The notes under the pieces are model-generated. The model had not been told where the DNA came from. It was given only the letters and a program-made list of their open reading frames with translations, and did no database searches. This document shows, piece after piece, positions 1 to 7,065 of a DNA stretch of 15,137 nt. The stretch is taken from assembly GCA_964579675.1 (NCBI GenBank), contig CAZOIA010000140.1, positions 1 to 15,137 on the forward strand, given 5' to 3'. The translations under genes and the position numbers were made by a program. The stretch is from CAZOIA01 sp964579675 (GTDB taxonomy: Bacteria; Planctomycetota; Phycisphaerae; UBA1845; PWPN01). Every line of letters begins with the position of its first letter. Positions within the stretch are counted from its first letter, which is position 1.

Positions 1-1035
1 CGATACAGGCCTTTGCTGTTGACCCTGCTGGGGGTCTACGTTGCCATGTCGCTGCTGTCCGCGTTGGACATGCAGGGTGAGCCGCTCAACCCCCGGCAGT
101 GGCGGCTCGATCCCCCGCGGTTCATCCTTCAGGAGCACTCCGAGGGGTGGCTGAGGATCGGTGACCGGACGTTCCGGTTCAACGGCTTCAATCAGCGCAA
201 GATTCTCGAACAGGCGGCCATCAACCTCACGCTGGGGGTGGGCATGACGTTCGTGATTCTGACCGGCGGCATTGATCTGTCGGTCGGGTCGCTGTTGGCC
301 CTGAGCAACGTCGTTTTCGTGCGGACGATCCTGGCCTGCAGTCCTGACGGGTCTGCGGGGGCGGGGCTGGTGCTGATCGGCGTGGCCGCTTGCGTGGCCG
401 CGGGCGTGGCCTGCGGGATCGCCAACGGCTGGCTGTCGGTGTCGCTGGGGATCCCCTCGTTCATCGTTACGCTAGGGACCATGTTCGTCGGGCGAGGGCT
501 GGCGTTCTGGGCCAGCGGCGGAAAAACGCACTACATGCCGTGTCCCGGGCCGCTGGCTATCGGCATCCCGATCGGCGTGTCGATCCTGGCGGTGGTGGCG
601 GCAGGGGCGTTTCTGGCAACCACCGTCGCGGGCCGACGGGTGTATGCGGTGGGGGGCAATCTGCTTGCCTGCCGGTACTCCGGCGTGCGGACCGCCCGGG
701 TGCGGATCATGTGTTTCGCCTTCAGCGGTCTGTGTGCCGGCCTGGCGGGGATGATCTACTGGTCGCGGGTCTCAGCGGGCAGCTACCTGGCCGGCGAGAC
801 GGCGGAGCTGTACGCCATAGCGGCGGTGGTCCTGGGGGGCACGCGGCTGGCGGGCGGCGAAGGATCGATCGTGGGGACCATGATCGGCGCGATGATCATG
901 GCGGTGTTGGCCAACGGCCTCAACGCCGCCTCCGTCGATGAGACGACCCAGAAGATCGTCGTCGGTTGCGTTCTGATCGGGGCGGCGTACATTGACAGTC
1001 GCCGGGGCCGGCGAGGGGCCGGCCTCGCGGTGTGA
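1..1035 (+). CDS. Sugar ABC transporter permease, RbsC/XylH-like (5' end cut by window)
   Basis: Integral membrane permease of a ribose/xylose-type ABC importer (BPD_transp_2 family), moving a sugar across the inner membrane with an ATPase not in this window. The frame is open to the left edge, so the true start probably lies upstream; the first start codon inside the window is TTG at 13. Counting from that codon, the family signature GMTFVILTGGIDLSVGSLLA spans about residues 77-96. A second conserved stretch, VYAVGGNLLACRYSGV, follows near 212-227, and several hydrophobic segments run to the C-terminus. Between the first hydrophobic segment and the signature there is an unusual hydrophilic stretch (about residues 18-60, rich in P, R, W and E), longer than in typical RbsC proteins. 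The substrate-binding protein starts 34 bases downstream, so the two are probably one operon. Family assignment is firm; the sugar is unknown. Confidence 0.92.
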   Translation, partial: RYRPLLLTLLGVYVAMSLLSALDMQGEPLNPRQWRLDPPRFILQEHSEGWLRIGDRTFRFNGFNQRKILEQAAINLTLGVGMTFVILTGGIDLSVGSLLALSNVVFVRTILACSPDGSAGAGLVLIGVAACVAAGVACGIANGWLSVSLGIPSFIVTLGTMFVGRGLAFWASGGKTHYMPCPGPLAIGIPIGVSILAVVAAGAFLATTVAGRRVYAVGGNLLACRYSGVRTARVRIMCFAFSGLCAGLAGMIYWSRVSAGSYLAGETAELYAIAAVVLGGTRLAGGEGSIVGTMIGAMIMAVLANGLNAASVDETTQKIVVGCVLIGAAYIDSRRGRRGAGLAV

Positions 1036-1069
1036 GTGGCTGCCGGTGCGTCCTTTGGTGAGGTTCAGC

Positions 1070-2029
1070 ATGACAGTGCGAAAGCTGGCCCTGGTCTTTG
1101 CCGCGATGGCAGGGCTATCGTTATGGAGCGGTTGCGAGCGAGGTGAACCCAGCGGCGGGGGCATGGCCAGGCCGCGGATCGCCCTGCTGATGAAAGCCCG
1201 CACCAATCCCTTCTTTGCCCGGATGGAGGAAGGGGCAACTCGGGCGGCGGACAAGCTCGGCGCCGATCTCCGGGTGCTGGCCATCGACAAGGAGACCGAG
1301 ACCGAGAAGCAGGCCGCCCATGTCGAAACCGTCATCGGCCAGGGCGTGCAGGCCATCCTGATCGCGCCGGCCGATTCCAAGGCCATCATCGCCCCGCTGC
1401 TTCAAGCCCAGGCCCAAGGCATCAAGATCATCAATCTCGACAACCGGATCGATCCCCAGGAGGCAAACAGGGCGGGCCTGAAGATCGAAACATTCATCGG
1501 GCCCGACAACGAGGAAGGGGCCCGCAAGAGCACCGCGGCCATGATCGAGGCCATGGGGGGCGAGGGCCCGGTGGCGATGCTCGAGGGGATCCGGGGGGTG
1601 GACAACGCCGAGGCCCGCAAGCGGGGTTTCCTCAAAGCGGTTGAGGCTGCCGGCGGCAAGGTCAAAGTGGTGGCGATGGACACCGCCGAGTGGGCGATGG
1701 GGCCGGCCCAGGGAAAGATGGAGGGCTTTCTCACCAACCATCCGAACCTGAGGGGAATCTTCTGCGCCAACGACATGATGGCCCTGGGGGCGATCGCGGC
1801 GATTGGATCAGCCGGCAAGAGCGGCCAGATCGTGGTGGCGGCCTACGACAACCTGGAGGAAGTGCACGAGGCGATCAAGGCAGGGAAACTGCACGCCACG
1901 ATCGAGCAGCACCCCGACCGGATGGGGGCGTTGGGCGTCGAGTATGCCCTCAAGGTCATCAAGGGCAAAAAGGCCCCAACCGAGGTGCCCGTGCCGACCG
2001 ACCTCGTAACGGCCCGGGACCTGGAGTAG
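1070..2029 (+). CDS. Sugar ABC transporter substrate-binding lipoprotein, RbsB-like
   Basis: Periplasmic sugar-binding protein (Peripla_BP_4 type I fold) that delivers substrate to the permease just upstream. I chose ATG 1070 because the frame then opens with a lipoprotein-like signal (MTVRKLALVFAAMAGLSLWS, then GC with Cys22) and GGTGAGG lies just upstream. An in-frame start at 992 would overlap the permease and bury the signal. The lipobox is imperfect, with Trp at -3. Ligand-pocket landmarks of the RbsB group are visible: KARTNPFF (42-49), INLDNRID (121-128), GIRGVDNAEARKRGF (173-187) and ANDMMALGA (233-241). AAYDN replaces the usual GFD(G/N) near 257-261. The length of 319 residues is normal. 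Probably co-transcribed with the permease. The ligand cannot be read from sequence. Confidence 0.93.
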   Translation: MTVRKLALVFAAMAGLSLWSGCERGEPSGGGMARPRIALLMKARTNPFFARMEEGATRAADKLGADLRVLAIDKETETEKQAAHVETVIGQGVQAILIAPADSKAIIAPLLQAQAQGIKIINLDNRIDPQEANRAGLKIETFIGPDNEEGARKSTAAMIEAMGGEGPVAMLEGIRGVDNAEARKRGFLKAVEAAGGKVKVVAMDTAEWAMGPAQGKMEGFLTNHPNLRGIFCANDMMALGAIAAIGSAGKSGQIVVAAYDNLEEVHEAIKAGKLHATIEQHPDRMGALGVEYALKVIKGKKAPTEVPVPTDLVTARDLE

Positions 2030-2110
2030 GCAGGCAAGCGGCATGGTGCTGGAGGGGGCAAGTGGGACAGTGTGAGAGGGGGCGAGTGGGAAAAAGAAGG
2101 TCCGCCTCCC

Positions 2111-2248
2111 GCGCCCCGTTTAGCCGCGACCCGAAGGAGTTCCCGCGCCCCGTTTAGCCGCGACCCGAAGGAGTTCCAGCGCCCCGTTTAGCCGCGACCC
2201 GAAGGAGGGTCCAGCGCCCCGTTTAGCCGCGACCCGAAGGGGAGCGCG
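2111..2248. repeat. Four tandem copies of a 34-base GC-rich repeat
   Basis: Copies start at 2111, 2145, 2179 and 2214 (periods 34, 34, 35). The first 27 bases of each, beginning GCGCCCCGTTTAG and ending CGACCCGAAGG, are identical in all four. Only the 7-8 base linkers differ (GAGTTCCC, GAGTTCCA and similar). The last copy ends in GGGGAGCGCG, which can pair imperfectly with its own GCGCCCC start. A purine-rich leader (about 2051-2100, with AGTGTGAGAGGG at 2069) precedes the array. The array fills the gap between the binding-protein gene and the pseudouridine synthase, ending 19 bases before the latter's start. A degenerate relative occurs at 15020-15046. There are no unique spacers, so it is not CRISPR. 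Function unknown. Confidence 0.9.
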
Positions 2249-2267
2249 TTTCAGGCAAACATAGGGG

Positions 2268-3065
2268 GTGACGGCGACGCCGCGTTTGACGGTGCGACGG
2301 GGTGTTCCTGTGGCCAGGCGCATTGACGTATTGCTGGAGGACGACGACCTGCTCGTCGTCAACAAACCCGCCGGGCAGTTGACCGTACCAGGCCGCCGGG
2401 GCGGCGTATCTCTCCGCGAGGCCATCGCCCGGCTCACCAGCGTCGAGCAGTCGCTGCTGCTGGTCCATCGTCTCGACCGTGAGACCAGCGGCGTGCTCCT
2501 GCTGGCCAAGACCCCTGGGGCTCAGCGCTTCCTTGCCCGTCAGTTCCAGAATCGCCAGGTGGCCAAGGAATACCTGGCTATTGTCCGCGGCCGCCCGGAG
2601 GACGACAGCGGTCTGATCCACGCGCCGCTGGCCCCGCACCCTCGTGTGACCGGGAAGATGGTGGTCAACCAGAAGAAGGGGAGACCCTCCCAGACGAAGT
2701 GGCGGGTTGTGGAGCGACTGGGCGGGATGACGCTCGTGCGCTGTCGCCCGTTGACCGGTCGGCAGCATCAGATCCGGGTCCACCTGCAGTTCATCGGCCT
2801 GCCCCTGCTCGTGGATGCCCTCTACGGGGATTCGTCAGCGTTTTATCTTTCCAGCCTCAAGCCGGGCTATCGGCCCAGCTCCCGCCACCGGGAACGCCCC
2901 CTGATCGATCGATTGACACTCCACGCCGAAGCCATCAGCTTCACACACCCCTCGATCGGCCGGTGCGTGCGCGTTGAAGCGCCGTTGCCGAAGGATTTTC
3001 GGGCAACGTTGACCCAGTTGAGGAAACTCAGCGGCGGTGAGTCAAGCGGATTTGTCGTCTACTGA
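2268..3065 (+). CDS. RluA-family RNA pseudouridine synthase
   Basis: Cytoplasmic enzyme predicted to isomerise uridine to pseudouridine in rRNA or tRNA. The catalytic motif is VHRLDRETSGVLLLAK (residues 66-81) with catalytic Asp70. The substrate-site motif GRQHQIRVHLQFIGLPLLVD lies near 165-184. The N-terminal part (VLLEDDDLLVVNKPAG) is also typical. There is no S4 domain, so it resembles the short RluA/TruC-like group rather than RluC/RluD. The 265-residue length fits. An in-frame TAG at 2262-2264 makes GTG 2268 the earliest start; its GGGGG stretch abuts the start codon, so initiation is poorly marked and the GTG at 2310 is an alternative. The 3' end overlaps the convergent csrA by 24 bases. 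The exact target uridine is unknown. Confidence 0.92.
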   Translation: MTATPRLTVRRGVPVARRIDVLLEDDDLLVVNKPAGQLTVPGRRGGVSLREAIARLTSVEQSLLLVHRLDRETSGVLLLAKTPGAQRFLARQFQNRQVAKEYLAIVRGRPEDDSGLIHAPLAPHPRVTGKMVVNQKKGRPSQTKWRVVERLGGMTLVRCRPLTGRQHQIRVHLQFIGLPLLVDALYGDSSAFYLSSLKPGYRPSSRHRERPLIDRLTLHAEAISFTHPSIGRCVRVEAPLPKDFRATLTQLRKLSGGESSGFVVY

Positions 3066-3257
3066 TTCCGGACCTGCGGTTGCCGCCTCGCGGTCTTTAC
3101 GGTGAATGGCTTCGTACACTTCTTTCCGATGGACCGGGAGTCCCGGCCGGGTGGTGAACCCCAGACGTACCCGATCCGGACGCATACCGACCAGTTTGAC
3201 TACGACATCATCCCCGATAAGAAGGGTGTCATCAATTCTCAAGGTTACGACCAGCAT
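3042..3257 (-). CDS. csrA: CsrA-like carbon storage regulator (divergent)
   Basis: Small RNA-binding translational regulator that normally binds GGA motifs in mRNA leaders. The 71-residue product begins MLVVTLRIDDTLLIGDDVVV and contains VHRKEVYEAIHRK (about 42-54), aligning without gaps over the N-terminal half with E. coli CsrA (MLILTRRVGETLMIGDEV..., VHREEIYQRI). The Arg of VHR(E/K)E, equivalent to Arg44, is kept. The RNA-contacting Arg6 is Leu here and Gly9 is Asp. The tail (REAATAGPESVDDKSA) is acidic and slightly longer than usual. ATG 3257 is preceded by GGAAAG eight to thirteen bases upstream and by a good promoter at 3287-3315. The gene converges on and overlaps the pseudouridine synthase by 24 bases. 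Family assignment is confident; whether RNA binding is normal is uncertain. Confidence 0.88.
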   Translation of the reverse strand: MLVVTLRIDDTLLIGDDVVVKLVGMRPDRVRLGFTTRPGLPVHRKEVYEAIHRKDREAATAGPESVDDKSA

Positions 3258-3286
3258 GTCATCTTCTTTCCGAGCGGGCCGCAGTC

Positions 3287-3315
3287 AGACTATGCGAGCA
3301 TTTCCTTCTTGTCAA
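3287..3315 (-). promoter_or_regulatory. Sigma70-type promoter for csrA
   Basis: On the minus strand a perfect -35 box TTGACA (3310-3315) is followed after exactly 17 bases by TAGTCT (3287-3292, three of six consensus bases including the key T, A and T). Predicted transcription would start near 3280, giving a leader of about 22 bases that includes the GGAAAG ribosome-binding site. Assigned by pattern only. Confidence 0.6.
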
Positions 3316-3347
3316 TAGGCGAAGGGGCAAGCTCTTCCGTTCCCGTC

Positions 3348-3376
3348 TTGCATCTCCTGCATCAGCGGTCTACATT
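3348..3376 (+). promoter_or_regulatory. Possible promoter for hom
   Basis: TTGCAT (3348-3353), 17 bases, then TACATT (3371-3376), placed 50 bases before the homoserine dehydrogenase start and divergent from the csrA promoter. Both boxes are only partial matches, so this is a weaker candidate than the csrA promoter. Confidence 0.35.
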
Positions 3377-3425
3377 CACCGTCTCGGCGACAGGCACCAC
3401 GGCGGTTTGGTGGAGGATTCCTCCG

Positions 3426-4751
3426 ATGGGTGAGGTGTTCAAGGTCGGTCTGATCGGGTGCGGGACGGTGGGCCAGGGTGTGGTCCGCATCATCCGGGTC
3501 GAGGCCGACGCGATCGAGAGCAAAACCGGCGTCCGCCTGGAACTGGCCCGCGTCGCCGACAAGGACCTCTCGCAGCCCGGGAAGGTCGATGTCCCGAAAA
3601 CCCTCGTCACCCGCGACGCGGCCGACGTGCTCAACGACGAAAGCCTGTCCGCGGTGATCGAGCTGGTGGGCGGTACCACGGTGGCCCGGGACTTCGTCCT
3701 GCGGGCACTGCGGTCGGGCAAGGACGTCGTCACCGCCAACAAGGCCTTGTTGGCCAAGCACGGCAAGGAGATTTACAAGACGGCCCGGGACAACGGCTGC
3801 TGCATCGCGTTCGAGGCAAGCTGCGGCGGCGGAATCCCGCTCATCCTGCCCCTTCGCACCGGCCTGATCGCCAACCGGATCTCCGCGATCTACGGGATTC
3901 TCAACGGCACCTGCAACTACATCCTGGGCGAGATGAGCCTCAGGGGTAAGTCGTACGCCGACGCCCTTACCGAGGCCCAGCAGGCCGGCTACGCGGAACC
4001 CGATCCCACCCTCGACGTGAGCGGCTGCGACACCGCCCACAAACTCGCGATCCTCGCTTCGATCGCGTTCTGCTGCGACGTGGATTTCGACCGGCTGCAC
4101 GTCGAGGGCATCGAGCAACTCGATACCCAGGACCTTGCCGCGGGCCGGGAGCTCGGCTACGTCTGCAAGCTGCTGGGCATCGCCCACCGCACCGACGCCG
4201 GGCTGAGCCTGCGGGTCCATCCGTCGTTCGTGAACGCCCAGCATCCACTGGCCACGACGCCCGGCTCGTTCAACGCCATCAGCGTGTACGGCAACTGGGT
4301 CGGCCACACGCTCTTCTACGGCCGCGGCGCCGGCAGCAAGCCGACCGCCAGTGCGGTCGTCGCGGACCTGGTGGACATCGCCGTCGGCAACGCCCGCCGA
4401 ACCTTCCACCGGTTCCGCACGCTCAACGACGCGACCTCTCCGCCGGTCTACACCCCGATAGATGAGCTTCAGACCCGGTTCTATGTTCGCCTCATGGTTC
4501 TGGATCGCCCGGGTGTGATGGCCCAGATCGCCAGGGTCTTCGGCAATCACCAGGTCAGCCTCAGTGCTGTCACCCAGCACGAGCCCGCGACCGGCACCGC
4601 CGACGCCGTTGTTCCCGTCGTCGTCCTGACTCACGAGGGCCGCGAGGGCCAGATGCGAGCCGCCTTGGCCGAGATCGCTGCCCTTGACGTCGTCCGCGGA
4701 GCCCCGGTGATGATCCGCGTCGTCGAGGAGCACGAAGAGTATACCCTCTGA
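3426..4751 (+). CDS. hom: Homoserine dehydrogenase with C-terminal ACT domain
   Basis: Reduces aspartate semialdehyde to homoserine with NAD(P)H, at the branch to threonine and methionine. The 441-residue length is typical of the ACT-containing form. The N-terminal Rossmann motif is VGLIGCGTVGQG (7-18). TANKALLAKHG (103-113) and EASCGGGIP (130-138) follow, then the catalytic region NGTCNYILGEM (160-170) and EPDPTLDVSGCDTAHKLAIL (191-210), with the expected catalytic Lys206. An ACT domain, RFYVRLMVLDRPGVMAQIAR onward (351-430), suggests allosteric feedback, probably by threonine. ATG 3426 has GGAGG nine bases upstream. The frame stays open back to 3102, but that extension crosses csrA and its promoter and lacks family similarity. 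The next gene begins 12 bases after the stop. Confidence 0.96.
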   Translation: MGEVFKVGLIGCGTVGQGVVRIIRVEADAIESKTGVRLELARVADKDLSQPGKVDVPKTLVTRDAADVLNDESLSAVIELVGGTTVARDFVLRALRSGKDVVTANKALLAKHGKEIYKTARDNGCCIAFEASCGGGIPLILPLRTGLIANRISAIYGILNGTCNYILGEMSLRGKSYADALTEAQQAGYAEPDPTLDVSGCDTAHKLAILASIAFCCDVDFDRLHVEGIEQLDTQDLAAGRELGYVCKLLGIAHRTDAGLSLRVHPSFVNAQHPLATTPGSFNAISVYGNWVGHTLFYGRGAGSKPTASAVVADLVDIAVGNARRTFHRFRTLNDATSPPVYTPIDELQTRFYVRLMVLDRPGVMAQIARVFGNHQVSLSAVTQHEPATGTADAVVPVVVLTHEGREGQMRAALAEIAALDVVRGAPVMIRVVEEHEEYTL

Positions 4752-4763
4752 GGAGAGACCATC

Positions 4764-6977
4764 GTGAGAAGCGGAGTATCTCTGAGAATACGCGCTGGTG
4801 CCGGTTTCGGCCGGTCGGTTTCTCCGGGGTGGGATGGGCTTCCTGCCCGTCGGTGGACCGGCAGAATGGCGGTCCGGCGATGGGTTTCCTGGTGCACTCC
4901 GGGTCGATATCTGGTCGTGTTCTTTCTGCTCGCGTCATCCGGAGCCCGGGCCGCCGAACCGCCGTTGGGAGAACTCGTGCAGGCTCTCACTGGCCCCGAC
5001 CAGCGGGCGCGGGCGGTGGCACGCCAGCTTCTGCCCCGGAAGGGTGTCGAGGCGGTTGCCGCCATGATCCCGCTGCTGACGAGCGAGGATCCGGCCATTG
5101 CCAAGGCGTCGTTCGATATTCTGATGGACATCGGGAACGAGGCGGCCACGCCCGGTCGGGAGGCCGACCGCAAAGAGGTGACCGACCAGTTCATGGTGCT
5201 GGTGGAGCCTGATCGTCCGGAGAAAGAGCGCATCATCGGCCTGCGTCTCCTGGAGCGGCTCGTGCCGCCGCGATATGACGTCGCTCCGATGGCCGCCATG
5301 CTCAAAGACAAGCCGATGCTCCGCGACAAGGCCAGGGCCGCACTCCAGCGGATCGGTACGCAGGAGGCACGGGCCGCATTGCGAGCCGCCCTCGACGGCG
5401 CGGATGCCGAGTTCCAGTGTGCCCTCGTGAATTCTCTGCGACAGCTCCAAGACGAGGCGAGTCTCGAGGCCATCAAGAGCTTAACCAGGAGCGAAGACGC
5501 CGCAGTCCGGGTCGCCGCCGCCCGTGCACTCGCCTGGACCGGTGATCCTTCGAACCTCAAGTGGTGCACGGCCGTCCTGAACGCCGCTGATGAAGACACC
5601 GGCTTCGATGCCCTGGACGCTCTGCTCCAGTTGACCGATGCGATCGCCGAGAAGGGCGGCAACTGGCAGATTGCGGTGAAGACCTACCTCGACATCCTCA
5701 AGACCGGCGAAGGGGTTCTCAAAGACGCCGCCCTGGCGGGGCTGGGGCGTATCGGTGACGGCACTTGTGTACAGCCCATCCTGGATGCCCTCGAGAACGC
5801 GGACGTCCGGACCTGGCTCAGCGGCGTTGATGCACTCAGGAAGATGCAGGGCGTGGACGTGACCCGCCGGATCGTGGAAGTGTATCCAACCCTGCCGGAG
5901 CGGACCCGGCTGGCTCTGCTCGGCGTGCTGGGAGAGAAAAAGACCCCTCACGCGCTGTCCGTTCTCCAGCAGGCGGCTCGATCGAGCGATCCGGCGTTCC
6001 GCCGGGCGGCGCTGGAGGCCTTTGGCACCAGCGGAATGGCCGAGGGCTTGGAAAACCTGATCGCCGCCGCCCACCAAGGCAGTGACGAAGAGAAAACGAT
6101 CGCCCGCAGAGGTATCCTTGATGTTGCCGACGCCCTGCGAGCAGGCGGCAAGAAGGGCCAGGCGGGCCGGGCTTACCTGGCCGCACTTGAAGCCGCTACC
6201 GCCGGGGACCTTCGCACGCGGGCCCTGGAGGGGATAACCGCCTGTCCGGACCCGCGGGCTTACGACGCGGTAATGGCGGCGGCCGATGACAAAGACCTGA
6301 AAGAGCCGGCCACCAGGGCACTGATCGCGGTGGCCGCCAGGCTCACCACCGCCGGCGAGCGAAACAAGGCCCTCCAGGCGTACGAGAAGGTTCGCCAAAT
6401 GGGCGGGTCCGCCGAGACGACCCGGTTGGTGGCCAAACAGATGCGGGAACTGGGCGCCGACGTGGACGTGACCGCCATGCTGGGCGTCGTCACCCACTGG
6501 TGGGTTGTCGGACCGTTTGAGCTCGGAGACGACAACAAAGGCTGGAACACGGATTACATCGGCGAGCCGAACGTCAAGCTGGACGCATCCTACACCTCCG
6601 GCAACCGCAAGGTCGTCTGGAAACACGTTGCGAGCAGACAAGACGACGGCAAGGTCGATCTCCGGGCGGACGTAGCCGACCGCGATCAGTGCATCGCATA
6701 CGCATACACCGAGATCACGGTTGACGCCGAGACCCAGGCCGTCCTGCTGGTCGGCGCCGACGACAGCGAGAAGATCTGGGTCAACGGCAAGCAGGTCCTT
6801 GACCTTTTCGTGGCCCGCCCGCTCAAGGTCGACCAGGACCGGGTCCCGGTCCGCCTCAAGGCGGGCACGAACGCCGTCCTGCTCAAGATCTGGCAGAACA
6901 ACCTGGCCTGGGAGTTCTGCGTGCGGGTCACCGCGCCCGACGGCTTCCCGATCGCGTTTGCTCAGAAGACGAAGTGA
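4764..6977 (+). CDS. Secreted HEAT-repeat protein with C-terminal WWVVGPF-type beta domain
   Basis: A 737-residue exported scaffold-like protein; no enzymatic motif is recognised. GTG 4764 has AGGAGA seven bases upstream. ATG 4866 would give a more conventional signal peptide, since the hydrophobic segment RYLVVFFLLASSGARA lies at 48-63 and is followed by a likely cleavage site before AEPP. Residues about 68-530 form helical HEAT/Armadillo-like repeats (for example AVRVAAARALAWTGDPSNLK and DPAFRRAALEAFGTSGMAEG). From about 572 the protein changes to a beta-rich region: THWWVVGPFELGDDNKGW, then a segment like galactose-binding or PA14 domains (VLLVGADDSEKIWVNGKQVL, LKAGTNAVLLKIWQ). This pattern fits a protein- or carbohydrate-interaction role, by inference. 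It follows hom closely and may be read from the same transcript despite no obvious functional link. Confidence 0.85.
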   Translation: MRSGVSLRIRAGAGFGRSVSPGWDGLPARRWTGRMAVRRWVSWCTPGRYLVVFFLLASSGARAAEPPLGELVQALTGPDQRARAVARQLLPRKGVEAVAAMIPLLTSEDPAIAKASFDILMDIGNEAATPGREADRKEVTDQFMVLVEPDRPEKERIIGLRLLERLVPPRYDVAPMAAMLKDKPMLRDKARAALQRIGTQEARAALRAALDGADAEFQCALVNSLRQLQDEASLEAIKSLTRSEDAAVRVAAARALAWTGDPSNLKWCTAVLNAADEDTGFDALDALLQLTDAIAEKGGNWQIAVKTYLDILKTGEGVLKDAALAGLGRIGDGTCVQPILDALENADVRTWLSGVDALRKMQGVDVTRRIVEVYPTLPERTRLALLGVLGEKKTPHALSVLQQAARSSDPAFRRAALEAFGTSGMAEGLENLIAAAHQGSDEEKTIARRGILDVADALRAGGKKGQAGRAYLAALEAATAGDLRTRALEGITACPDPRAYDAVMAAADDKDLKEPATRALIAVAARLTTAGERNKALQAYEKVRQMGGSAETTRLVAKQMRELGADVDVTAMLGVVTHWWVVGPFELGDDNKGWNTDYIGEPNVKLDASYTSGNRKVVWKHVASRQDDGKVDLRADVADRDQCIAYAYTEITVDAETQAVLLVGADDSEKIWVNGKQVLDLFVARPLKVDQDRVPVRLKAGTNAVLLKIWQNNLAWEFCVRVTAPDGFPIAFAQKTK

Positions 6978-7065
6978 TATGTCTTCAGGATTCCGTGTCT
7001 TCGAGCTTTCGTGTTTTTCGTGATTAACAGGAACAGCGGATGTTCAACCATGTCGAGGTAGTGAG

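Noticed and set aside
992..1069. Earlier start for the substrate-binding protein
   Set aside because: It overlaps the permease gene and would bury the lipoprotein signal that begins at ATG 1070.
2111..2248. CRISPR array
   Set aside because: The repeats are contiguous, with 7-8 base near-identical linkers instead of unique spacers, and there are no cas genes nearby.
2120..2509. 129-codon minus-strand protein containing RVAAKRGAG repeats
   Set aside because: Its repeated peptide is just the translation of the DNA repeat; the rest is antisense to the pseudouridine synthase.
3102..3425. N-terminal extension of homoserine dehydrogenase to 549 residues
   Set aside because: The extension runs antisense through csrA and its promoter, shows no family similarity, and a strong GGAGG site marks ATG 3426.
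3312..4733. 473-codon open frame on the minus strand opposite hom
   Set aside because: It mirrors a clear homoserine dehydrogenase, has no recognisable domain, and is the long antisense frame expected in GC-rich coding DNA.
4631..5662. 343-codon minus-strand frame across the hom/HEAT junction
   Set aside because: It is Ser/Arg-rich low-complexity translation antisense to two supported genes.
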